This document shows positions 1 to 9,732 of a DNA stretch of 51,120 nt, piece by piece. Every line of letters begins with the position of its first letter. Positions within the stretch are counted from its first letter, which is position 1. Source of the stretch: Irineochytrium annulatum. Taxonomy: Eukaryota; Chytridiomycota; Chytridiomycetes; Chytridiales; Chytridiaceae. The notes below the pieces were generated by a model. It searched no databases, was not told the origin of the DNA, and worked only from the letters and a program-made list of their open reading frames with translations. The position numbers and the translations under genes were made by a program. Location of the stretch: NCBI GenBank assembly GCA_027600665.1, contig JADGJL010000059.1, forward strand, positions 1 to 51,120, in the 5' to 3' direction.

Positions 1-1349
1 GGCTGGCCTTATACGAATCCGCAAACGGGGGGGGTGGGGTGCTTCCGCTGCGCTCTGCTTGACGACGAGGGGAGACGGGTGCTCGTGGGTCGAGTGCTGG
101 CCTGGAAGTCAATGCGATGGAATGTCCCGCTGCGCTCGCTGTTGTGCTTGGAACCAGGCCAGGTCTTTCAGGTCTGAAAATTCGTCGATGACGGCGATCA
201 CTTCCTGGTCACACAGGCCCGATCAGGCAAAAGCACACGCGGATCAACCATCGCGCGGGAATCGAAATGCAAGGAGCTTGGGTCAAGCGCGATGCGCCCG
301 CTACCCTGGCCTTGGCCTTGGAGAGAGAAGAGAGAGAGGGGAGAGAGAGCGGAGGCTATGCAGGGCGTGCTCGCGGGCTTGCTGTTGGAACCGGGGTAGA
401 GCCTGCCAGTTGTCGCCTCGTGCTGATTACGTCGTGGGGAATCAGCTTGCGACAATGAATCTGCACGTGGGAAACGCAGAGCTGTAGGGTAGGGCGGCGA
501 ACGCGACGGTAAATGGACTGGGCGTCACGCAACCCCGAATATTGGATGCCGCCCATGAGATTTGGGAATGGTCGCTGGATGGGCGACGTCGCTCTACAGT
601 ATGGTAGCGATGCTCACGTTGCAATGTGAAGTTGCGGCTTTGCTGCAGCTGGCCTTGGTGTTTTATTTTGGCTGCTGGTTTCTGCTGTAAACTTCCCCTG
701 TTCATTTCGCCACTGCTCCTCCTTGTGCGAGCATATCTTTCCGCTTTTTTAAACATTGTTTTCTGCGCGTCAACCTGCTTAATTGGTGGTAGCAGACAGC
801 GGAACACGGTGTTACCAAGATCTTAACCTCGACCGCCGCAATATTGTGAATATTGTGGGGCGGCTTAAAGATTTTGTCTGGCATTGCCTTAAACAGTCGG
901 TCGCATGAGGTACATCGATCCCCTCAGCAAAAGAGGTTCCCATATCAAACTGCTACCTTGCTACTGCACGCATCCGCTTTTTTTTAAGCATCACTCTGCC
1001 TTCAAAGCCCAAGGTCGCTACGGTACTTCGGAAAGCGTGCTAGCGTTTTCCCGTTATGCCCACTGCGACCGTCCTTGGGCTCCCCTGATTACTAGCTTAC
1101 GAGGACGGAGCGCTCGCGCAAATCATTCATGCACACTTCCTTCCCCCTGATCGCATACTTGCTTAATATTGAAATTCTTTGCATGATCGGTTGTAGTATT
1201 CCGTCGCAACGCAATTACTGTGATCGCTATTATTTTATTTACTGCAATGCATGTGCAAGATAGCTTTAAAGCCGAGAATATACATGAGGATAATTTAAAG
1301 GCAAGCAAATTCTATCTTTCCCCTCACAACGCCACCTCCCTAATCATCA
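1..1349. other. Intergenic stretch, no recognisable gene
   Basis: I see no ORF here with a recognisable domain on either strand. The open frames are short, overlap one another and change frame without splice sites. A purine-rich GA tract (about 318-350) is the only obvious simple-sequence feature. The right part, from about 1150, becomes AT-rich, as expected for the 3' flank of the minus-strand gene that follows. Confidence 0.6.
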
Positions 1350-2270
1350 CCTGAATACATGTAATGCGTTAACTGGAGGAAATAAAAATATGTGAAATTT
1401 TGAAAACGAACCCCCTGATCCATCTCCACCGTCATCCATATCGCTTTCATGGAAAACGTTGTAGTCGCCCTCGTCCTCCTCCTCCTCCTCGTCGTACTCC
1501 TGCTCAACCGGCTCTATATCCTCTTCTTCGGCCAGCTTAGCCTATATGACGGGTCAGCGACAAGCAACGAAGATCTTACACAAACCCTCTTCCCCGCTCC
1601 CGCTTCATCGTCGTTCTCAAATTTGGCGATGATGCTCAGAAGGTTCGGGTCCTTGCTGGCTTTCGCAGGAGCTGAATGGAGTCACAGGCGATGCCAATGT
1701 TGATGAGAGAGCAGAAGCAAGGTTTCACTCACCTGGCTTCTTCGTCGGGTCTTTCACGCGATGGAGCTCGGGAGGAAAGAAAGCCAAATCTTGGTCGGCG
1801 TTAGGAGGTTGTTTAAAAAGTGCTAACCGCAGCTTACCGGCAGGCACTTGGGTCAGCGACTTCTTATCCGTGGCATCCTTGTTCTTATACCTGTCCGAAT
1901 ACCGCTCGATGTCTAACGGGAGGCGCACGCGCGCCAAACTAAGTCAGAAAAAATTCGACAAATCGCTTAACAAAACAGCAGACGCGTACGATCAGTGACG
2001 GGCGGTATGACGATGTAGTACGGGCTCTCTTTTAAATCCGCCATGAACTTCTCCTTGATGTCCAGCAACTTTTTCTCCTTCTCGTTGATGGGCCGGAACG
2101 GCACCGGATCGGGAAAGTCCTTTAAGGAAAGTCAGATAAGCCGCGAAACTGGTTCAATACGATTCAGCACGCACCGGATAGAGCGGCTGCTGCACGTAAG
2201 CGACCGTCAAACCGTCCGGGATGTCGGGTCCAGGTCGCCCCCGACCTCGGCCACGTCCTCGCCATGACAT
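1350..2270 (-). CDS. RPC31: DNA-directed RNA polymerase III subunit RPC7/Rpc31
   Basis: Subunit of the RPC3-RPC6-RPC7 heterotrimer of RNA polymerase III, which acts in initiation on tRNA and 5S genes. The start at 2268-2270 opens with an Arg-Gly repeat (MSWRGRGRGRGRPGPD) like the RG-rich N-terminus of the family. A second exon (about 2010-2115) carries FRPINEKEKKLLDIKE and ends in SPYYIV. The third (about 1732-1930) carries LDIERYSDRYK, matching the conserved DIERYS block of human POLR3G. The last exons end in the acidic tail typical of RPC7 (EYDEEEEEEDEGDY, about 1450-1510). I count four or five exons. The last few residues are uncertain because either an intron or read-through to the stop near 1350 is possible. 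It is nuclear and lies 133 bp downstream of the next minus-strand gene. Confidence 0.85.
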
Positions 2271-2403
2271 TGCAAGGGGTTTGACGACTTGGAGGCTTGT
2301 GCGAGGCACAGTGGAAACGATGAATCACAACCTCTCTATGTTCTAACCATGCAAAAAATGCACGATCTTACGAAAATACAAATACCAACCCGAAGTCTAT
2401 GTC

Positions 2404-3900
2404 TTACTTCCCCTTCCCAATCTTAATCGCCTTGACCGCCACACTCTCCCCGTTCATCTCACGCATGCGCCTCCGGAGCTCCATCGGATCTCCAAACCCA
2501 ATCCCCTCAACATAGAACCTCCCCAAAAACTCTGTCGAGAACTCTGCCTGCCGTTCGTTGGGCAAGCCGAGGCTCTGCCGCTTCGTCGGGCCGTTTTGCG
2601 TCCGGACCTTAATCTTCGGCAGGCGCTCGCGATCGATGTAGCTGCTCACCCACGCGCACATCGAGCTGGTGACCTGGAGGTCGCGGTCTGGCACTGCAAT
2701 CCGGATCCAGTCTGTCCAGGCCGTGTGCGTGCGAGCGTGAGGTTCGAGATCAGAAGCCGGGGCGACGGCTGCTGGCGCCGGCTTGCTGACGGGGAACTCT
2801 CCCATAGGCGGCGGCCTGGTAAGAATGGAATCGCTGGCGGTTGGCGGTGCCGACGCGGTGGCGGCGTACACGTCGGTGTGTCGATGTCGCAGGTCTAACG
2901 GGTCCCCGAAGCCGACGCCATCGGCGAAGAACCGACCCAGAAACTCTGTCACAAACTCCTCCTCGCGGTAATTCGGCAGTGCAAGGCTCAGCCGCTTCGT
3001 GGGGCCCGAATGCGTTCTGACCTTTACCTTCGGCAGACCCTCGCGCTCAATGTAAGCGCTGACCCACGCGCACATGGAGGATGTGACCTGCAGGTCGTGC
3101 TCGGGTACAGCGATGCGGATCCAGTCCGTCCAGGCCGTATGTGTCCGAAGCAGCGCGTCTGGGTCGTTGAGGTCGATGGGTTCGGGAACGGGAGGAGGGC
3201 GCACGGAGGGGATCGGATGCGATTTTCTGCTAACGGCGGGAAACTCTCCCATGACCGGCTGCTTGTGAAGGGAGGCGAAGTCGACTGAAGCCGGCGTGGA
3301 GGTAGAGGCGTACGGGGATGAATGCTGTGGAATCGCACCTGAACCGGAGGCGGACGTGGATGCGTTGGAGTCCCGTCTCTTCCCTCCAGCAATGGCGGCC
3401 ATGACCAGCTCGGTGGCATGGGCGGCGGCGCGTCGCTTGAGCTCTTCAAATCCCAACTTCGCTAAGGGTAGGTCGACGGGTATCTCTTTGGTATCGTTCG
3501 TGGTGTTATCGCCTTCAGTGCTTTCCGCAGGCGGGGTTGGGACGTTCTCGGGATCTCGTGGCCGTCCCATAAGGTAATTTATCCTCGCCACTTCCTCTTT
3601 CATCTCCGGCTCCCCTTCAGACGCCCCAACACTGTGCACCTCCCCCAGATCGTCTTCCGCCTCATCGTCCTCGTCGGCGATGCTGTCTTCTGTGCGGCGC
3701 CGTGTCGAAGGCCGATCGGACTCGACTGGTGAGCGTGATCGCTTTTGCCCAGCGGCCGACCCGGCGACCATGCTCCTGACGAGGAGGTTGTTGATTGTAG
3801 CCTTCCTAGTGGCCTCCAGGTCGTCCATCTCTTGGTCGTGGCTGACGCCATCGGCGTCAGCCATGTTCATGTTGGCGACTCCGACGGTTTGACTTGACAT
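2404..3900 (-). CDS. Uncharacterised protein with a tandem duplicated ~90-residue domain
   Basis: Single-exon gene of 498 residues that I do not recognise. The N-terminal half is low in complexity and polar, with a basic stretch (QKRSRSP, then RRRTED) suggesting a nuclear localisation signal, followed by acidic patches. The C-terminal half holds two copies of a domain of about 90 residues, near residues 250-340 and 387-478. Both begin RTHTAWTDWIRIAVP and share DLQVTSSMCAWVS, LPK(V/I)KVRT, GPTKR and a terminal GFGDP. Each copy is preceded by a PxMGEFP linker, so the duplication spans more than the domain. A lysine-rich tail (KAIKIGKGK) ends the protein. Basic residues in the repeat could suit nucleic-acid binding, but that is only inference. 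It has no introns, unlike almost all its neighbours. Confidence 0.8.
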   Translation of the reverse strand: MSSQTVGVANMNMADADGVSHDQEMDDLEATRKATINNLLVRSMVAGSAAGQKRSRSPVESDRPSTRRRTEDSIADEDDEAEDDLGEVHSVGASEGEPEMKEEVARINYLMGRPRDPENVPTPPAESTEGDNTTNDTKEIPVDLPLAKLGFEELKRRAAAHATELVMAAIAGGKRRDSNASTSASGSGAIPQHSSPYASTSTPASVDFASLHKQPVMGEFPAVSRKSHPIPSVRPPPVPEPIDLNDPDALLRTHTAWTDWIRIAVPEHDLQVTSSMCAWVSAYIEREGLPKVKVRTHSGPTKRLSLALPNYREEEFVTEFLGRFFADGVGFGDPLDLRHRHTDVYAATASAPPTASDSILTRPPPMGEFPVSKPAPAAVAPASDLEPHARTHTAWTDWIRIAVPDRDLQVTSSMCAWVSSYIDRERLPKIKVRTQNGPTKRQSLGLPNERQAEFSTEFLGRFYVEGIGFGDPMELRRRMREMNGESVAVKAIKIGKGK

Positions 3901-4143
3901 GTCTGAAACACCAGTATTAATACATCAATTAATTGTATATTATTGTATGAGGCTATTTACATATTTTTACTGTAAGAGAAGACGTTTGACAGGAAAAAGC
4001 AATGATCTGATGCACAATTTGAAACCGAAGGGTTCAATCAAAAGAAAGGAAATTTGATGCCCATCGCCTTATTTACCAAAAGTCGATGAATTGGCCGCAA
4101 GCTTCATTTCAAGCCCTAATAAAATTACGTTATACTCGATAAA

Positions 4144-7100
4144 CTAGCGCAATTTATGCTTACCGTCTAACACTACAGACGTAATTTTGATCGGCAACTT
4201 AACCATTGAGTTTGCCGACGACGACATGGGGGTTGGTTGAATCGACATCGGCATTTTCATCGGAGAGCAATCTTCACGGCTCATGCATTGCTCCATGAAA
4301 TACGACTTTGCATGTCGCCTGGTCAGAATAATACAAGGAGTGGAAACCTACCTCGGCACGCTGGCGCTCCTCGTCTAATACATCCTTACCATCAATGGAA
4401 AGAATATGCGGAAACCTCATTATGACAGAAAAGCGATACATTTGCTTTCGAGTCACAGCATTCAAGGACAAGTTAAGTTCAAGCAAACTTGGTAGTTTCA
4501 TTTTCTGCACTAGGCTTAGCTTGTTAAATCACTTGCTGCGCTTACCTCTATTTCATTAGTCTCATTGATACGATTGCTATTTAAAAACAGGTACTGGAGG
4601 TTTGGGAGACAATCGAAATGTGATAACGAGCGTAGCCGGTTTTCCCTGAACTTATGTCAGAAAATACGACATAGGGTCATGTGCATACTTAATATGTAAT
4701 TCCTTAACGTTAATCAATGACAAGAATGATGACGGCTCGACGGATTTAACTTGATTCTTGTCGAGAACCAGCTCGACAAGCCCAGTCATATGTTCGAGAC
4801 CATCAACCTAAAATTAGATATAGGTCCATACCCACGATCCCACCTTAGATATCCGGTTTCCGTGCAGGTGCAAAACCTTTAGCTGCGGCAAACGATACAA
4901 TCCCAAATCAGCTATTCTCGATATTGTGTTGTAACCCAGGTGTAGTTCTTCAAGCAACGGCAGAAGGACCTTCATTTTTGAAATGTCGGGGCTCTCAATT
5001 CTCCACCCATTTGCACTCATAATAGCTGGACCGTCGGTGCTCACAAGCCGGTCTAGCCGGTTGCTGTTGACGCTCAAAGACCTTAACCCGATAAGATTTA
5101 GGAATGGGTCGATGTTCGAGAGGATGTTGTTGTCAAAGTTCAGTTTCCTGATGCTCCGGAACTCCCCAGTGTTGAAGCAATCGATCTCGCGGATCTTGCA
5201 ATTCCGAAGATCAAGCTCGCTAATATTCCGGAAGGAGAAATGTCCTATCTTTTCGCCTAATAGCTCTACTGTGAGCTTTCCCAGGTAAACTTCCTTGGCT
5301 GACGCTTGCTCTTTTGTCGTGATGCTCGCCCCATCGAGAATTTTTAGGCGGGAGAGGTGGAAGATACTGAAGAGACGATAGTTATAGACTTGACATACGG
5401 CATTTCCGGTCAAGTCCAAGATGATAAGACGTGGAAGCTCCTTTAGTGGGAATATGCTGTAAAGGTCGGCAATATAATTATTGCCAATATCTTCAAACGT
5501 CACTCAGTACACGAGTTAAAAAAAGTTTCAGCAACTTACAAAGCTCCATTAATGTTGGCATTTTAGAAACCGCCTTCAGACACTTAATCAAGTTGTTTTC
5601 GAGACTCAACAGCATCAGACTCCTGAAGTTCCCAGTGATCTCCATTGTCGCCACCCGATTGTTGCTGACATCGAGTTTAGTCAAGGAAAGCAGCGAAACG
5701 AGGGGGTCGATGTGCTCGATTTCGTTATTCTCCAATGAAAGCTCCTCCAATCTGGGGAACAACGACAACCTGCTGAGATCCCGTAGGTTGTTATTTCGGA
5801 AAGAAGCCCAACGAAGATGTATCATCCTTAGACTGGTTAAGTTCGCTTAAGCCACACAAGCCTACCCAACAGGAAGCATGTCTAAATCAAACAAATTGCA
5901 GCTATCCAGCTCCATCGTCGTAATCGCCTCTACGTTCACGGTGATAGGACCCTCCTGCGGCAGCCGCGCTATCCGCCAGTACTCGTTCTGCGCAGCCGAC
6001 GACCCGTAGCCACTCTGCGTCCGGACCGATAGCGGCCTGAAGAGATGCGGCTGCGTCGACGAGTGCTCCGATATGAAAGCAAGCCCGCCGCTCTCTCCTT
6101 CGGCGCCGATCAGCGACGACCCAGGCCCACTTGACCTCCACACCTTGCCGCCCTTCTCGCCGTCCTCAAACGGTACCCCGTCTAGAGTCTTGAACGTTTT
6201 TGATGCCGTCGAGGATATCACGTACTGGCGATATCCCTTTCGGCTGCATATCGGGTTGAAGCGGAGGTCAAGGCTCTGAAGCGCCTTGAGTGCCTCAAGC
6301 ACGTGCCGGACGCTATCCATGAACGTTATCAGATTCGAAGCGAGGTCGAAGTTCCGCAGGGTCAGCGACGCGGTCGCGAGGCCCGACGTGATGACGGTGA
6401 TGGCGTTGAAGGAGAGGTCAAGGTTCTCAATGCGAGGCAAGTGACGGATGGAGGGGATTTCGGTGAGTTTGCAATGACTCAACGTAAGATGGCGGAGGTT
6501 TGTGAACTGGTGAAATGGCTCGAGGTTGACCGGAGCGGACACGGCCATTGAAAGGTTGATGGAGTCGACCGATCCTGCCGTCTTCCTCAAAAGTATTTCC
6601 TATTGCAGCTCAGTTAACCTTGACATGGCATTTAATTTCTTACCAAGGTCAGCCCAACCGGCGGGGGCTCGCCAATAGTTTCTGCAATCTTCAATTCGGG
6701 ATATTGCGCCTCCAAAACAGGTAATGGCAGATCATTCGCAAGTGCATGTATATCCTACATGTCGAGGGTATTAGATGCGCCTGACGTTGGCAAAACCGTA
6801 CCGCGGTCTCGGTTATCTTCCCGATCACGTCAATGACGATAGCGGGCATGTCCGCCTGGCTGAGTTTATTGCTGTAAGCAATATCCACCATCAATCGTTC
6901 GACCCGAGTCGTGAATCGATCCAGATCCGACTCCAGTGAATATTCAACAAAGTATTCTGGCAAAATCAAGTCTCTGTCAAGAACAATGTATTGTCGGCAA
7001 GAGTCTCCTGTCAGACTCTGCTTATTCATCTCTCTGAATAAACAGTTGATGCCGTTATAATCATTCGGGTTAATGCCGTTGCTTGCTATGGAAGTTATTA

Positions 7101-9077
7101 GAACATCAAGTACTTGGAGTAAGCGTCAACGCACCGTCGTCGGCCATTTGAACTTTATTCGCAAACGTCTTCACAATAATTGCTTGGCGTAAGCGCTTCC
7201 TGTCGCGGCCGACGTTTGCGCTGAAAAGCATCTCCCCATCGACATCGGCGAACTCGAGGTAATTTGAAAGCATTATGCTATTGCCATTGCCGCTCAAACC
7301 CGATTCACTATCGCGTATGTCGTAAAATCCGTGTTCGACCGCCTGGAAAATGTCATCCGATCTAGACTCCAGTGCTTGGAAACACAAGTATTCAAATGAA
7401 TGAGTATGATCATTTTTCGACTTAATTTTGCTCTGTGTGTGCGAGTAAGCTACCTCCGTGATAAACAGCATCTTTCTACCTCGAATTTATTCTTCAAGAA
7501 CCTGTTATGCAATCTGGAGATCCGATGGATTTGAATTCTCTTATGGTGATGCGTGCTGGTCGCCCTCAGAATCATGCTTTTGACAAGAGCTTCACACGTC
7601 TCGAACCATGAATCATCCCGTTGATCATCTTCAAATCGAACATTCCCACCAGTTTCAAGCTCGAGGAGAAGTTTTCTACGATAATGTTACCAAGTTAATG
7701 CAATAAAGATACACCCGTCCGCACCGTATCGCCATGTCACTCTGCTGACTAATTTGGTTTGCGACATCCTTCTTATGATTCTGCAGGCTCAGGAGGGTCC
7801 GCATCTTCGACTCAATAAGCGAATTCACGCGGAACCGCGCGTCTTCAAGCTGCTCACTTATTCCTGAGAACGCCTATGTAGGGCGTCACAAACAACGCAA
7901 ACTATTGAAGTGGGGTCTAACCTCCGATTTCTCGGGCCCAGGCGGCGGAAGCCCTAAGTCATCCCTCTTCTTTTGAATAATCCGACTTTTCCGCATCAAT
8001 GTAATAACTTCCTCCTCCAAAATCTTCTCCTCCTCCACATTTCGCGTCTGCAGCATCTTGGTGAGGAAGTTGGTGTTCCTCTTGATAGTCCGGATCCTCA
8101 TGTTGTAATACATCCTTTTCTTCAGCACCGTGGCACTGATGATTCGCCGAGACTCGTCGGTGACCTCCAGGGTGTCGAGGGAGCGAAGGTTGGGGAGATG
8201 GTATATGACGTGCGTTTGGTAGTTGCATAGGCTGCATATGGGATTGTCGGCGTAATTAGGGTCCGAGAGGCAAAGGGATGTGAGTTTTGGAAGTCTCGCA
8301 AGATAGAGCACGTCGCGGAAAGATGATAAGCGGTTACCGGCGATATTTAGTTCCTGGCAAAGCAACGATAAGTCGCAGCAGCTGTTGTTGCTAGTACCTG
8401 AAGGGACAAATTGTCCTTCAAGGAGTCTCCGATGCTTGTTATCTTATTGTTTCCAATTTGAAGGTCCTTCAGCGCAGTCAAAGTCTTTAAGCCTTGAATT
8501 CTTTGAATATCTAGGCACCTTTAGGTCGCGTAGCAGTGGGGCAATATACCGTTGTCTGAAAGCCAAAGCTTCTCAAGCTTTACCAGCCGTTCTAGTCCCT
8601 GAACCTTCTTCAGCCTATTTCCGTATCTATATGACGATCAGCTCCGCGACTTTGACCCATTTGAGCGATCTTACAAGAAAAGCTGCTTCAGTTTGACGCA
8701 TTGGTCGATGCCTGATATCGAGGTCAACCGGCTTTCACAAACCCACAACTGCTCCAAGTTCGGGCAGTCGGCCAGGCCTGTCAGCTCCGAAATCTCCTGC
8801 GCCACGAGACACAGGGACGTAATGAACGGGAAGTTATGAAGCCCTGTGACGACTGGGAAGTTAAAATGACACATCTCAAGGGATGAAATGGTCTGCGGGC
8901 GGTTGATGAATGTGCTCTCTGTGATGCCATTATGCTGGCACTAACAAGTCCAGTCAGCGGCATCGGAATGCATGAAGTACCAACAAGATTCGACACATCT
9001 CGATCGTTACGGAAGATCCACTGCCGTTTCTGCTTAGCAGAGCCTTCCAACTCGCCGTCGGGCTCCTGCTCAATCAT
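4144..9077 (-). CDS. LRRC9: LRRC9-like leucine-rich repeat protein (flagellar gene family)
   Basis: Large multi-exon gene (about 20 exons) colinear with vertebrate LRRC9 along its whole length. It starts MIEQEPD at 9077, spliced to CQHNGITES. An N-terminal LRR block (8870-7950) includes ICSLCNYQTHVIYHLPNL and MYYNMRI, both close to LRRC9. A non-LRR middle (7470-6690) has LDRDLILPEYFVEY, again a hallmark. A long C-terminal LRR array (6590-4380) includes WASFRNNNL and ELHLGYN. The last LRR cap is RFPHILSIDGK, with a possible final exon containing LPIKITSVVL ending at 4144; an earlier stop near 4274 is the alternative. LRRC9 is restricted to ciliated lineages and is presumed axonemal; its molecular function is not established. 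No disrupted repeat was seen. Exon borders are approximate. Confidence 0.85.
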
Positions 9078-9099
9078 GAATGAAGGAACTCGCAATTCG

Positions 9100-9676
9100 T
9101 CAATTTCCTTCTTTCAGCATTACGACTTGTGCTAATCTATGACATGGAAGGTCGCACTGCTCACTCACTCGCTGATCGTATGGGATAAGGCGTGCAATCT
9201 GAGAAGCCGGGCCGTCATAACCCCGAGCGTGCCTGTTACTCTACATTGCATCGACGACGTGAAGTAAGGCATCCTGTTGGAGGCATGGTCCCTCAAAATG
9301 CCTTGTCGGCGACTTGGACGGAAGGCCTTCTTTCTTAGCGAAAATCGTGAGTCTTCTTCAAGCGCAAGCGCACTAGGGAGGGTAGACTCCTGCGGTCTTG
9401 TGAACGCAAAAATAGTCTCCTTCACGCATTGCTCAAAGTCTTTCTTTGGTGCATGTTGTATTGCAATGTAGCGACTCGTACACGGTAAGAGATGGGTGCA
9501 TAAGCACATAAGTGTTGCCGATTGGGTTTACTGCTGGAACTGCATCGATGATTACTTTATTGCCTACCATCAATATTCCTTGTCGAGTGCTCGCGCCGAG
9601 TCCCGTGCTCATGCAGCGGATCAGTCGCAGGACTCCTCTGGTGGCGATCTGAGCCTATCGTTGTTGCAATCTTCAT
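9100..9676 (-). CDS. Small uncharacterised multi-exon gene upstream of LRRC9
   Basis: Inferred by splicing and not by homology. Exon 1 starts at 9676 (MKIATTIGSDRHQRS) and runs to an intron with donor GTAGGC and acceptor TTCCAG. Exon 2 encodes NPIGNTYVLMHPSLT, followed by a 38 nt GTACGA...CAAAG intron. Exon 3 encodes KDFEQCVKETIFAFTRPQ and a basic SRFSLRKKAFRPSRR segment, to MPYFTSSMQC. A last intron (GTAACA...GATCAG) leads to a short cysteine-containing tail ending at 9100. The product would be about 145 residues, hydrophilic, with no signal peptide or membrane span. It ends only 23 bp before the LRRC9 start and begins 57 bp from the divergent AMPK beta gene. The frame continuity across three plausible introns is the main support. 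The start and last exon are the weakest parts. Confidence 0.42.
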
Positions 9677-9732
9677 CTTCAAACGTTGACAACTCAAAAG
9701 GATCGACGCATTGACTTAGGCGACGGAATTAG
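9677..9732. promoter_or_regulatory. Short divergent promoter between small gene and AMPK beta
   Basis: The inferred start of the minus-strand small gene (9676) and the AMPK beta start (9733) are separated by only 56 bases. If both starts are right, the two genes must share a promoter or have promoters lying inside each other's transcribed region. I see no TATA box in it. Confidence 0.3.

Noticed and set aside
318..350. GA-rich purine tract as a possible regulatory GAGA element
   Set aside because: A single simple-sequence tract with no gene beside it is not evidence of function.
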